Source: Megalonaias nervosa
Taxonomy: Eukaryota; Mollusca; Bivalvia; Unionida; Unionidae
Length of the DNA: 64,000 bases
Assembly: GCA_016617855.1 (NCBI GenBank)
Contig: JAECUM010010991.1
Location: forward strand, 21,509-85,508
Direction: 5' to 3'
How positions within the stretch are numbered: position 1 is the stretch's first letter; each line of letters opens with the position of its first letter. The notes under the pieces were generated by a model. The model did no database searches. It saw nothing but the letters and a program-made list of their open reading frames with translations, and had not been told where the DNA came from. Of this stretch, positions 15,201 through 30,300 are shown piece after piece. The translations under genes and the position numbers were made by a program.

Positions 15201-18200
15201 GAAAGCTTATTTCCTGGACATATCAAAACATTAAGACTGGATGATGTGGACCTAATCAAATAAAATTACTGTCAGACTTGACTGGAAATTCCCATTAATT
15301 AGGTGTTCTGTAGTTTTGAGATAGCAAGATTGCTTGTTGTCAATTAATAATTAATGCTAAAAACAGTACAGTTATATAAAATACTGAAGTTGGGTGCAAT
15401 TCCAAAGTATAGTTGTCTGTAAGAATAAAATAATTTTTATAAACAAAAGTCCAAAGTGGGCTTGAATGTACTCACTCGCTGACATCTACCTAACCATTGA
15501 ATGTAAGAGAAGTTTTGCTAAGAAAGCCAAGTTAATTTAAGTTTGCGTGTTTACTGACATTTAATGCACTAGTAATGGCAGCTATATATTATTAGATGGT
15601 GGATGTGTATCATTTGTGAAACTCATAAAGACCTTATGCCAGTATGCCAGGTCTCTTGGTTAAATTCTAATTTGTAGTTTTGAAAAAGTTGTTCTCAGGC
15701 TTTTCTTTTTTTGAGTAATGGTAACCATACCTGATAATGGAAAGGTATATAAATCTGAAAGCCAGGATACTTTCTGTTGGTTGGTTGGTTGATTGAATTT
15801 TTATGGCGCACCAGCACTGTTTGGCTATTTAGCGCCATACAAAAGGTTATATCTTTGTTCATTTAAAAGTGGTAAAAGGTTTCGTATCGACCAGCGATAC
15901 AAAACCAAACAGTTGAAAGTAAAACAATAAAATGGTAATGGTGATAAGTAAATAAAGCTTCCTGATCAACATGGAATGTAAATGGTGTATGATAATGAAA
16001 ACAGATGAAAGGTAATTAAAATTTAGGGACGGTATATATAGCACATAAAACTGTTCAAGGTGATAGCATAAAAGCTATAGCTTATGATAAATGTTTACTT
16101 CCTTCTGTAAAGTGCAGTCAAATTCTGTTGAGCGATTTTTCGAAAAAGTTGTTTAAATGTTTGACTATTTTTTAGTAATGGGGCAATAGCTGTGAGCATA
16201 TTGGCATCATTTGTAAAAAAAATATAATAAAACATTTTTATACCAGGTTGCTTTTTATTATGTTTAGTCAAATTATATTCTGAGATTTCCAAAAATAAGA
16301 TTCAATATTTTTCTATTTTAAGTAATGGTTTCAGTATCTGATGGCGAATTGGCATCATTTATACAATCTGAAGGGCCCTTATGGTGTGATACTTTTGGTC
16401 AAATAGAATCAAATTTCATTCAATGGATTTGCAAACAAAATCATTTAAAGTTTGTTATTCTATTTTTTATGACAACCAGATTGGATGGCAGAATCATTTA
16501 TGCTTTCTAAAAAGTTTGGTCAAATTCTAATAAACAGTTTTTGAGGAAGAAGCAACTATGAATTATTATCTATTTTAAGTAATGGTGGCCATATTAGAAA
16601 ATGGATCAGCATCAGCATAAATTTTAAATCCCTCTATGCCAAGATACTTTCTATCAAATTCATTCAAGTCCTGTTTAGTGGTGTTTGGGAGGAAGTCATT
16701 TAAATTTTGTTTAATTTAGACTGATTTTGCTGCATGCACTATGTAGTAGAAATCAGCATTTGGGTTAACATAGTTCATGCTGCAAAATCAACCTACTACA
16801 GTAGTAAGATCACACAATGTTCTGGCTGTAAAGAGCTCTTCAAGATTATGAACAAGCTAATGTAAAGGAATAAATGTACACCACTTCCAATGATCTTCTC
16901 TCCAGTTGAGCTTTTTGACCTGTTTGCAAATTTCTTCCACAACAAAGTTCAATCAATTAAAGATACGCTTGTCAACACAATTTTAAATGACTCATTGTCA
17001 CCATACAGTTGTGATACAGAATTCACATAGCAACCTTTAACAGTATTTGAACCTGTCACTCCGGATTTTGTACATACAACTGTGATGAAGAGCACATCAA
17101 AAACCTTGCGAACTCAATCCTGTCCTTCTGAGAGTAGGTAATGACATTCTCTCTACTTTGGATTCTCAAATGATTACAGTCTTCACCATCCCCGACTTAT
17201 CTGAGGCATTTGACACTATAGACCATGATATATTACTTCATTGTTACCAGCATGTTTTTGGTATTCATGATACAGCCTTAATATGGCTCAAATCCTACTT
17301 GGTCAACAGGACATAAAATGAGTCTGTAATTACAATACATTCCAGCCCAGTTGATCAATGTTGGTGTTCCACAAGGCTCTGTTCTTCGCCCCATTCTGTT
17401 CATTCTATACACTCAGCCACTCTAAAGTGTCATAGATCAACATCTGATGTCTCACCAAATGTATGGTGATGACACTCAATATACAAATCTAGCTGCCTAA
17501 CTGAAGTTGAGGATACTATCCACAGCACAGAGAGGTGCATTTCCAATATGAAGAGATGACATATAACAAGAGGCAGATGAATGATGATAAAACTGAAGCC
17601 ATCCTGATCACCATACAAAGACTTTCTCATTCACATCCTTTACCTCAAACAATATGTATCAGCAATACTAACATTAAATTTACACAGTACAAAACCTTGG
17701 TGTAAATCTCAACAGTAAGCTCTCATTACACCAACATGCAGATGAACATATGCAAGGTTACATATCTGGAGCTGAGAAAAATCAGCTCCATTCACAATCT
17801 TCTTTCTGTTGATGCCACTAAAACACTTTTGTGTTCCTTAGTACTTTCAAGACTGGACTATTGTAATTCTCTTCTACCTGGTTTGTCTCTGTATCTACTA
17901 CAGAAACTTCAAAAAGTTTGAAACATGGCTGCTCATATCATCCTTGGAGTACAAGGAACTAAGCACAAAATCTTCTGTCTGTAACCTTCACTTACTTCCC
18001 ATTTGATCCAGAAACAAACACAAAAATGTATTTACTGTGCTACATTTCACTGACCTCATCCATGTGCACACCCCATCTAGAAACTTATGCTCCTCTTTGG
18101 ACTCTCATATTCTCATGTTCCCAATGATAAAACAAAGTCATACAGACAACCTTCTTTTGTGTACCAGGGTCCAGCTATGTGGAATGAATTGCCCATAGAT

Positions 18201-21200
18201 CTTAGACAAAATGACACTGTGATCTCATTCAAGTGTGCCCTTAAACCTCACAAATTTTGACTACATGAACCACTACATGAACAGATTTAAAGATTTAATA
18301 ATGTTTACTTCCTTAATTAGGAGTCCCGAGTGGCCGAGTGGTCTAAAGCACTCACCGTTCCAGATCACTGCCATCTCACCTCAGTCTGCGTGGGTTCAAG
18401 TCTCAGGCTTGGCTAACATGGGTACGTGAGAAAGCCTGCTAGTAGCTTCTCGTGGTTCAGTGGTTCTTCCCGGGGTTTTCCCGGGTTCTTCCTCCACCAT
18501 TAATACTGGCCGACATGTATAGCCTATCTTGTGCTGAAAAATGGCATTAAACCCTACAAAAACAACAACAACAATAGCAACAACTTCCTTAATTATTGTC
18601 AGCATGCTTTTGTTTTATAATTTCATGGTGTTTTTGTTTTTGTAATCCTGTCATTGTCACTGTATTTGTTTTTATGTGTTATCTAATATTGTTGAGCACT
18701 TAGCGCGTCTAAAGATTAGGTGCTGTACTAAATCCATATTATTATAAATAATTGCAGACATATTCAAATGAGAATCAGTACAGGCTTGAAAGCCGTCTAA
18801 ATCAGGATATTTTCTGCAAACTTTACTTAAATTTTATTCATCATTTCTGGAGAAGTCATCATTTAAAGGTCTACCTATTTTTAGTAATACTCATTATAGT
18901 TGATGGTGGATTATTTGTTTAAGTTTTTTAATGGACTTAATGCCAGAATGCATTCTGTGAAATCTGGTCAAATTCTATTTAGCAGTTTTGAATAAGCTGT
19001 TTAAAGATTTTTCTATTTTTAGTAATGGAAGACCATATTTTATGGCAATTTGGCTTCATTAATACAGAACTGAACGGCCTTTAAGCTATGGCACTCTATG
19101 GCAGGCTTGGTTGAAATTGGTCTTGTAGGTTTTGAAAAGTTGAAAATAGCAACTGACAATGGACAAGTTTTAATTATCTTTCAATGCAGCCATATTTGTA
19201 CAAACTTCAACAGTCTTCCTTCCAGAAGGCTGTCTATTTTTAGTAATGGTGGCCATATTAGAAGACAGATCATCATCTGTACGATCTTCAAAGGTCTTCC
19301 TGCCAGGATTCTATTTTTAGTAATGGTGGCAATACTTGAATACAGACCAACATCATCTGAACAAATTTCAAAGGTCTTCATGCCAGATGCTATCAAATTC
19401 CATCAAATTCTATTTTTAAACATGGTGGCCATATCTGAAGACAGATCAGCATCATCTGCATAAATTTGAAAGAACTTTATGTAGGGATGCTGTCTGCCAA
19501 GTTTGGTCAAAATTGGTCCTTGCCAGTTGTGCACAACAAATGCAAGGCCATATGACAATCTCATCTGGACTCATGGCCAGATGAGCTAATAATTAATTTA
19601 CAAGTACCATATATACTATATTATAAGTCAAGTTGAACTTCAAACAACAAAGATCCTATCTGCCATAGTATAATGTGACTGAAGATTTGGGTTGTAACAT
19701 TTTCTTGACCCACATTAAGGTCAACGTTTACATAAAAAAAAAAGTTTGTCCCAGCCTAGCACTTGACCAAAAGAAAACCATGTCAGGATAAGTAAAATAT
19801 AGTAGATTTATTTTATACAAACATTGGAATCACACAATACAGACAATCATATTATATATATGTATATATATGGTTTACCCATCTATGGGTATTGACATGT
19901 ACCCAATACTGGAGAAATGTACAAGTTTACAATGACTTTACATTACTCCACAATTTATATAATACACCTCATATTTGTGGCTTGTAAGGTTAATAATTCC
20001 CTTCCTTTACTTATTTGCACATACATATATTATGACATATATTATATTTTCTTTGGGATTGTTACCCAAGATTGGAGAGAAGATTTTAGAAGAATGTCTC
20101 CATAAATGGAGAAATATGGTAATTTGGAATGTACAGGATAAATTTATAGTTCATCTAATATTGCTATGGGTGGTTTTAATCCAACTTCAATGATACCTGA
20201 AGCATTGCCATAGCCATGGTTTAGGGTTTTGTTTCTTTTATTACAACCGCTTACGTCGGTGTTTCTGTGTGTGAAAGCAGCTCTCATCTGTTGATGCAGA
20301 TATATTTATATACAAATACAGTAGATAATGGAAACTCAGTCAACCAATGAAAATGCATAATGCATCCCACCTCATGACGTAATTTCAATACCTCCATACT
20401 GGAGAGTGTAGTACTGAAATGACATTGCGAGTCGGAATGCTGATGGGTTTACAAAAATTAAGCATGTTAAAGAAACATGAAAGAGATACATTGATATTTA
20501 ACAGAGTATGCATCAAGGTAACTAAATATAGTAATATCAAGACATGGTATATTTAATGTATTTCAAAATGTACCTCAAGCGTGACAAGCTTCCATAGCAT
20601 GACAGCTTTCGGTTACATGACGAATCTTTGTTCTTCTCTCCGTCACGACACATCAAGAGGGAAGGATGTGTTTGCAGGATTTTATTAGGAAATGAGGACA
20701 TATGACTAAACATTCGTTACAGGGTCAATGTTGTTTGTTCTAATGATTACTCCTAACAAACTGCACAGACCCAGATCTACCAGTGCATTATGCAATGGCA
20801 GGTCTGGGTCTGTGCAGTTTGCAGTAGGACTCATTTTATAAGTGAATATATATGGTAAACTATTGAACACTGGATGATAAAACCAAAACTGCAGCAACCG
20901 CAAGTCCAGAACCAAGGTACATTTAATAATTAGGCACATAAAATCTTTTCTTTTTTGTTACATCTATTTATAACAACTGCCAAGCCAGCTTTTGAAGTAA
21001 AATGTGTCCAGCAAGAGCCATTCAAATTTTTGGATCCCTGGTAAAGAGGTAAATAATATTACCTCATAGAAGTAAAAACAAATGAATAGCATATGATGCA
21101 AGAGCTAATAAGATCTTGGGATAATTAGTACCATGCTGAAGACTTTGCACTGAAGCAGTGTTAATGTAATGCAAATAAAGACAATCTTGATGGTTCCATC

Positions 21201-24200
21201 TGGTGATTCGGAAGCCGATACACTTCACTCTATTGGAACATTATATTTGCTACAAGAAAACTTAATAAAGAATCAAAGTGTACATCTTTTGATAACAAAA
21301 ACTAATTTAATATTAGAAAAAAAGCATTTGTAACTTGCATAAATAATTAAATACTAACCTCCATTTCGTTTTTCATTTGGAAGTTCCCATCTGTGAGATG
21401 GAGCCAACCTGAAATAATGAAAATACTATAACTTGTTACTCTTCACTAAAAAAGAACTATACATGTTTCAGGAAGACAGTACTAAAACTACAACATTTAT
21501 CCCAGTGTAAGTCCTAAAGAACTGCCTTGTATAGTTTTTTAAGTGGAAGGGGAGACTGATCTTGAGAAAGGGACTTCTTCAACAAAAAAAAAGTGCTTAA
21601 GATTTGTAAACGTTGGGGGATGGCTTATCTGGGAAAGTTACCATATGGTACAGTACATTTCAGAGCTGTACATAAGCAATCTAGTAATCACTCACAACAT
21701 GCTTCCAATGCTGTAAGTTCGGTGACTATGAGGGAAATCATGTCAAAAATATAGCCCAGAGACACTTTCAATGAATTTATACCTGCTAAAAGAACTAGGA
21801 AACATCGACAGTTTTGATACATAAAATATCTTCAACATAATGTACACCTAAAGAGTAAAAGATAAAGCCTGGGCTGGTATAATATTTTCTGGCCTATAAG
21901 TCAATACTTTTTGATCTGTAAGTCTAGGCTTCCTCTTATACTCTGAATTGAGTTATATATGGATTATGTCACTGAATTACTTTATGTACCTGTAATACCA
22001 TGATTTGAGATGCAATTGGCAAAATCAAAAACAGGTCACATAGCTGTGCCAATTCTTGTTCAATTATCATGTCAATAAATTGTTATGAACTAATCCATTT
22101 GCTTTTATATTATAACTGGTATCGTTATTTTGCATGCATTTGTATGTGCTTGTATTATCTGATTTCTCCAACATGCAATAAAAGAAAACAATTAAAGACT
22201 TCACAATTCCTGGGCTACACAGTACTAATGTCAATACTCTATAGTGAACTGTTTTTGTGCAAAGCTTATTATTTGTTCTTTAAAAAAATATGACCTGATC
22301 TTGCTTTACTCATCTTTCTTTTCAATCATATCTTATTCTATGATCATGTTTTTAGCCATAGGTTCAGTGATATCTGATTTACCAGTAATCTATTTGATGC
22401 CCCTGAGCAATTACTGGTACATCTTTAACATTTATATAATCGATATTAAAAGGTATGTATTACATATTAACAACCCGAATGTTCAATGAATATTTTTAAA
22501 ATACTGTAGAGTAAGCACATAATTATCATACAGTCACAATACTGTCAAATAATCACTGAGCAATCCCCATAATATAGGTCAAAACTTGGAATAGAGATGG
22601 ACTTCTTGTAGATCATCAACAATCCAATTTTAGTTCTGCATTGCAGCTTATGGCAAATGTAATGTCAACATATTATAGCGTGACCCCACTATAACACGGT
22701 AGTTGAGAGCCATAGAACCTGACTGTGTTATAGACCAAACCGTGTTGTAAGCAACCAGGTCAGTTAGCTGAAGAAAATTATGCATGTACCCCCCAAAAAT
22801 GGGGGGGGGTAGGTAGGTAATAAATGCAGGAGCAAAAATACATGCTTCATTGGCACAGTTACCATCTTCAATCATTGCATATTAAATGAGAAATACACCT
22901 ATAGTGAAAACAGAGAAGGCATATATAATATTTTACTTTATTCAGAGAACCACGCATATGTACATATACATGTATACTGTTTATACATACATGTCTAACG
23001 TATAGCATGAATAGAGTATCAACATCGTGTACTCACCTGCGAATCTCATCACATACAAGTAATTCCATGGAAAATATGCACACACACATTTAAAATATTC
23101 AATAATTTTGTCACAGGCCATATAGGTCTGAATTCAGTGGAAAAAAATAGCACAATCACATAACGAATGATGAAGCACATTTACTTTTCAGTACATCCAA
23201 GTTGGTAAAAGTTAGTTTGCGTTTTAAGCTGCTGCTGGTAACATTCATAAACATAAACATTTTTCCTGCAAAAAGGAAACTTTCATGGCACAGTAAATGT
23301 GTTCCAGTCACGTTGGAAAATGAAACAATCCATCAGATTCCATTGCTTTTATTTTTTGTTTGGTACTGACTTTCTTTGATGAAAGGTTCTTTGTTTTTGC
23401 TGAAGATTGTAGTCGGCTTTCTTTGATGAAGGGTGCATGTGTTACTGAAATCACTGCTAAATGACATCTTTGGAGAACCAAACAAATACCCGTTTCTTAT
23501 TGTGGCAGCAACATCAAATAATTGTACTGCATGATCGAGACTGATTTTTTTTCTATTAGCTTAGTACATTTTCATAACAGTCGGTGCTTCAAAGGTAATC
23601 CGTTTTCTTTGAAATTTCTGCAAACTATTTTATCTGGGTACATTTTTAAACAAGGAATTGGCCATTGTTTGGTCAATTCTAGTTACTGTTCCTCCCTGCC
23701 AATTGAATAGACCAAGAAGTAAGATCTTGTGTTGTTTTTGGTTTGTTTTACATTTGTGGTAGTGGAGCGATGCTGCCTTCCATGCATGCATCAGAAATTT
23801 AAAAAAGGGTCAGCGGACAATAGAGTCGCAGGTGTTCTGGTCTGATGACAGGGATCACTACAGAAAATGTGAGTGTTCTGAAGGATTTAAATCTGAGTGA
23901 AATGAAGAGGAATTTTACTTACCATCCACATACAAATGTCAGTCTATGTAAATATATTAATTACTAGCGAGCGGCCGAAAATCCAACGAAAGATAAGATT
24001 ATGACATAATGCCTCATCCAGTTGATCTCCGCTACCGGAAATGTCAACCACAAAAAAAAAGCAGATATCTCACAGCATACAGTACTCATGCTAGAAGCCA
24101 AGATAAGTGGATTATGATATAACAATGCACTGTTAAGATGGTTTGTCAATATGGACAAAGAATTTGTTCATGTATCTCTTATTAATTTCAGTGCATTTGA

Positions 24201-27200
24201 TATCAAGTTTGCAGATTCCTTTCATAGGGCCTCTGAATTTCTCCACTCCAAACCAATGGTTGTCTATACAACAACAAAAAAAATTGCCAGATGGTATATT
24301 TTGCTGCCAATAAGGAAAAAAAATTGCAATTTATGACACTGGTGAAGCCCTGCAAGATCCCTGAATAAACGTTTTACAACACATTATTTTCCATACTTTT
24401 AAGAAGAAAAACTATTTTTTCATGTATGAGAAAAATACACATAAACTTTCAGAAGCCACACCACGATCATCTTGTATTGTTCATACATGATCTCTTCCCC
24501 AAAATTATATTTTTTCGTACTTTTAAGAAAGAATTTTTTTTATGTACAAGACAATACATGTATATGAAATTTTGGGAGCCACACCACGACCATGTTATGT
24601 CCAAATTCGTGTTACAACAGAGTGTGCTAGAGTGGGGTCACACTGTACCTGCATTCATTCTTAACTAGCTATTGTTTCAGCATCTTTCTTTGATTATAAA
24701 CGATGAATTGGTCTTTGGTTACAGACAAACAATCCTAGTCAATTAACTGTTTAAACCCTGATACTGGCTTTGGGTAATAGGCAATGCTTGTACCACCTTT
24801 GTTTGCCATCATTAATTCATATCAATTATTGCTTCTATAATCTCAAGTGGATTGAGAACCACAAGAAATGATACCAATTCTTTTATTGATTATAGCATGG
24901 AACAGTAATAAATAAATTAGAACATTGCAGTACTTTCAATTATAATTGATAATGTGTTACAGAATATGTATTATGAAATTGCTCATTTGTTTAAATTTTC
25001 TATTGTATTTCATAGACATATTAAAGAATACAAAAGTATTCTATATACCATATTCTTTTTATGCAAACTGTATTTGTTTCTGTGTCTCTCATTAATTTTC
25101 TTTATATGTCTTACTTCCTGAAAAAGATCACAATCACCAGGTAACAATCTTCCGCTCTCTCTCTCCAAAGGAATCTTGGGGAAAAAGCATGCTAGCATTG
25201 GTGACTGCAATTTCCCAATTAATCTGGCATAGCATACAGTGATACCATAGGAATCATCAAACTGTTAGGTCACTAGTGAAAAAGATGAAGTTAATGTGAT
25301 GATCTGGCTTTCTCTTATACTCCACACAGACTTATGTATGAAGGCTGGGACATTTACAAAATCACTGAATTGGACTTCTGTTCCACATTGACTTACAGAC
25401 CAGAAAACATGGCAGATGGGGGAATGACTTGCACTCCATGCTGACTTATAGGCCAGAAAACATGGTAGATAGGGGATGCATAGCGAGACAATATATTCTG
25501 AGTTTCTTCTGGGGGTTTTTCTGGTATATAGTGTGTGCAATTATGTGTGTAAAAAAATATAAATGATGGAAACCACATGATCATACTGGCTCTCTTCAAA
25601 GTGCAGTGCAAACAAAATGTTCATGCCAGTTTGTATACATTACTTTCCAATCTGCACCAGACCCACTCTTCCATCTGATGTGCCATACAGGACCTCATTG
25701 GCCTCATCCCCTACAGAAATATAAGAATTCAAATATTCAAAAAGGACTTTGCAAAGGAGGCCCTACACTCAAGCCCTAATACCCAAACATAAATCCTGCT
25801 AAATGCCAAATTCACTACCTGTAACAAAGTTTAACTGAAATATGGAGGCAAAAATCTAGTCTAAATGTCAGGGTAAATTTATATCTTAAAGTACTGATAT
25901 TTGGCAATAGTGAGTTCAACATTCATTATGTCAATAGCCATTTGAAAACTCCCTCTCTAATGATATTATAAATCAGGATTTCCAATATTTGTACTGCAGT
26001 GCTGTACGTTATTAAAAAATTAAAAAAATCTGTATACCTCCATTGTTTCCATATAGACTTAGTGTCACAGGTGGGCCTGGTACCTCAACTTCATACAGCA
26101 GATCTGAACCCTGAAAATTTTGGACCAAAACATCAAACATACCAACTTCCTGTCTTGTCACTGCATTGTTAACAAAACCAACCCAATACCAACTGCTGAT
26201 GGAAAATGGTTGAAAGATTATGATGATGAACAATGATTATTTATTTTTCTAATAATAATGAAGATAAAAGAACATAAATAAAAACTCTTGTTGTGTTTGT
26301 AGTCCACAATATCAAATATCACTGCAAGTAGTTACACAGTGAATATTTCAACACTAAATATTTATGTTTTGAGTTCAACCAAGCCAGCTCCTGATGAATG
26401 TACAAATGGACATAAAGCAATTTTGTCCTGATTTCATTCAAATGTTGGCATGCAAATGAAATCAAATTTTTTCTGTCTTTTTCCACCAAGGAAAAATTAT
26501 TTTATTGCCATTCTTCTTAATTTTCAGAAAATGCACATTTGCACAACAAAACTATGGTCAATAAGAGATTAATTAAATGTAAAGTGTTTGACACTCATAG
26601 AATACAGACCTGAATAATTCGCAGAACTCTGTCCTGACATGCTAAAACTGGTGTAAGGTCCACCATGTTTGCAGGCAAACAGATGACATCACTGATGTTG
26701 TCTGCACATACAAAACTATTGGCATCCTTACAGTCATGATAGTGGTTGAAAACAAAGTTACTGCAGGTAAACAAGTCTGCACCTTCCACATACCTGACAG
26801 ACAGAAATAAATATAACAACATGGATTCCTTTGAACCAGAGACATAAACAGAGAGATATTTCCAATAGACATTTCTAATTAGTTATTTCAGGGCTGGTCA
26901 AGATCACATCACAGTTCTAACTGGAAAGATACCTAATGGTATGAGAGATGTGAAGGGCAGTGGGAATTAAATTATATAAAATCAAAAGCTGAATATTTTT
27001 CACAATTGATAACATTATATCAAACAAAAAAAGTTTAAACATTAATTACACTCAGTACTGCACATTCAGTGAATCCAGATGACAATTTTCCCACCCCATA
27101 CCAACAGTGTCTCATAACAGTGTCTCCTAACCCCTAACAAAACCTAACATCTTGATCATTACAGGGGATGAAGGTACTATGACCCAGGGACTGTAACCTG

Positions 27201-30200
27201 AAATCCATATTATATATATACATGCATGTGCAAAGTCTGGTAAAAAATACTGAAAATTTCCCTGTAATTGCAATATGGATAAGTTTGTTTAGGTGCTCTA
27301 AGTGCTGATGTCCAAGTCATATGCTTATAGTTGCACTTTGTTTCTTCATTTCAATATATGTGAAATATACATTGTTTAAAGGCTTATGAAGGCAAGATGC
27401 AAGTTTAATTAACCTAACACATTAAATGACAAAGATCAGATTCTCATAACTGAGAGCCCAGAACCTGAAACTGAAGGTACTGGATGCAGGTACTGATAAC
27501 TGTAACACAATAAACAACACTGGTTAGTAATTTAGTTTCAAAATAATGTTATTCGCTATATGAGTATCAGGAAACTAAGGAGTAGTGAAACATGAATCTT
27601 CCAATTTTTAACAATCAAAATTATACATACAATGACATGTCTGGCTATTTCTAGTTACAAGCAAGCTATTCCTCAATTTCTGAAAGATGTATTTGTGTAT
27701 CTTATCACTGTGCAGTTGCATTTGTTTAAAAAACAATGGTACATAAAATTATTTTAAAATGATGTCTGAACATTACAAGCCAGTAAAATATGATTTTGGT
27801 CTAAAAAGCTTGGTGACCATAAAAATACTGTGTCCAAAGACATACCTAGCATGTAAACTATCTCTCAAACTTTATATCAAGTTGATTTTACCTATTTTAC
27901 TATATCCTGAGAAAAATATGTTTCTAAACATAACAGCATTAATTAGTATGCATTAGTCTCTTGCTCATAACAGAATTTATCCAAAAGCTTGATGATATAA
28001 ACCCATTTACCAAGTTTTAGCAAAACTGTGTGATAAATACTGTCTCCAGATCTACAGAGGTAACAATCCCAGCCAATCATGTGAAAGGTATTTAACTGAT
28101 ATGTGCAAATCTCACTTATTATAGAACCTGTCTATGACCATGACCCTGTAAGCATATGACAGAGCAAAATCTGACTAGAATAAGGTCTGCAGAGTGATAA
28201 CAAGCTCAGCTAATCAGATACTGGAATTATCGCATTAATATGCATAGATCTTGCTCATGATCAAATACCCATCATTTTGATAATATATGACTATTTAACA
28301 AGTCTGATCAAAAACTGATCAGAAATATAGTTGCCAAATTTTACCAAGCCCAGCCAATCAGATGCATCATGATATTATAAATATGGATATCACTCAAAAT
28401 CAAACTCAACCAAAATATTTATGACACAGGTTAATCAAATGCAAGATTCCCTCATAAATATGCATAGATCTTGCTAAAAATAATAATCATCCAGCATCTT
28501 ACGATATTAGTTTAGTTACTAAGTCAAATTAAAATTGGGTCCAAAATACATTCACTCATGCAGTAAGAAGCTTAGTGAGTCATATACAAGATCATCTCAT
28601 TAATATGCACTGATAATGTTTATAATAAAATACACCATATGCCCTTATAATATAAGTCTATTTACTAAGTTTTAAAAATACACAATCAGAAATAGAGTCA
28701 CTAGTATTGACATGCCAAACCAATCAGATGCAAAATCACCTCATTTATATAAATGTATCTTGCTCATAAATGTACTCTTCATTCATTTTGATGATTTAAA
28801 CCTATGTACCAAGTTTAATCAAAACTGGATCAGAAATACAGTCAACAGTAACAAACTCAGTCAAGCATACTTGTTTGAGATCTTGATCATACACTGTATA
28901 AATCAATATTTGAAGTTTATTATGTATCGATCCACACTCACTATCAAATATGTCCAAGATCTTGAAGATATAAGCATATACTACCAGTCTAATCAAAATT
29001 TGACCAGAAATATGGCTTCCAGAGTGGTACAAAGCTCAGTTAATCACCTTCAAGATTATGTCATAATTATGCTAGATTCCTGCTCATCATTGGACCCATC
29101 CAAGAGCTTGATGCCCATATTTCAAGTCTCAAAATCAGATCAGAAATCTGGCTTCCTGATTGGCAACATGCTCAACCAATCAGATGCAAGATCACATCAT
29201 TATTAGGAGTACATCTCACTCATTATCAAACTCATCCAAGATCTTAATAATAAAAATATATTCTATGTTTGATCAAAATTGGATCAAAAGTAGTAACAAG
29301 CTCAGCCAATCAAATGCAAGATCACCTCATTAGTGTTTGTTGATCTCAATCATCCAAGATCTTGATGACAAGAATATGATCTAAATTTTGATCAAAATTG
29401 GATCAGAAGTAGTATTAAGCTCAGCCAATCAAATGCAAGATCACCTCATTAGTATGCATGGATCTCAATCATCCAAGATCTTGATGATATAAGGATATAT
29501 TCAAGGTCAGATCAAAATCATATCAGAAATCTGGCTTCAAGGATGGTAATGAAATTAGCAGATGTATGGATCTTGCTTATTTTCGAATTTGTCTGAGATT
29601 TTGATGACCTAAACCCATATTCCAAGTCTGACTAAAATTTGCAGATTGGCAACAAGCTATTGTTATAGACAGACAATGCATGATCGATGGTGGACGATAT
29701 CTTAAGTTCACTTGGCATTACAGTCAAGTGAGCTAAAAATCATGCAAAACTTCTGATTATGGTAATTCAAGTTATCATGCTGTGACTAACTTACACTGAC
29801 AGAATGGGCTCTGACATGTTCGTGTCGAAGGTCAGAAAGTTCTTCCCTTTCTTTGTGTAACCTTTGACTACTGCTTCTGATGACACAAATATTCTCTCCC
29901 GCACCCCTCCAACTGGTCCCCCAAGTTCCAGTCTGGCTAGTTTGGTGGAAGTAGAGGTCTTGAAAACATGCTAAAAAGAAATTAGACAGACTTAAGATTT
30001 AACCCAATGAATTATGGAGTTAGGTGGCATTTTACTGTGTAACATATGCTCCATTATTGTCCACTGTATTGTAGCCATTAAACTCTTAAGTTGTAAAGTT
30101 TCATCCAAGTCTAAAATAAAGTAAAATTAATGCAGATGTGGCCTTAAAGATGATGCCTAGTGTAGTCTTTAATCTTGAATCAAAGGTCATGGAGGCCTAA

Positions 30201-30259
30201 TTTCTTACTTCATCCTAATTGATGGAGATACTGATACTGAATGCTACAACAGTCAAATC

Positions 30260-30300
<41 letters not shown>

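Larger units (their letters stand above)
15640..19510. repeat. Diverged long-unit tandem array in intron 8
   Basis: The motif ctatttttagtaatggtgg, with catcatttatacaaa and ccaagtttggtcaaattc between, recurs at about 15710, 16315, 16565, 18885, 19015, 19230, 19315 and 19415. Unit length is about 75-300 bp. A LINE fragment carrying a SINE interrupts it. Confidence 0.75.

Noticed and set aside
19098..19463. 121-codon plus-strand open frame
   Set aside because: It is made of the diverged intronic tandem repeat (tagtaatggtggccata) with no independent protein signal.
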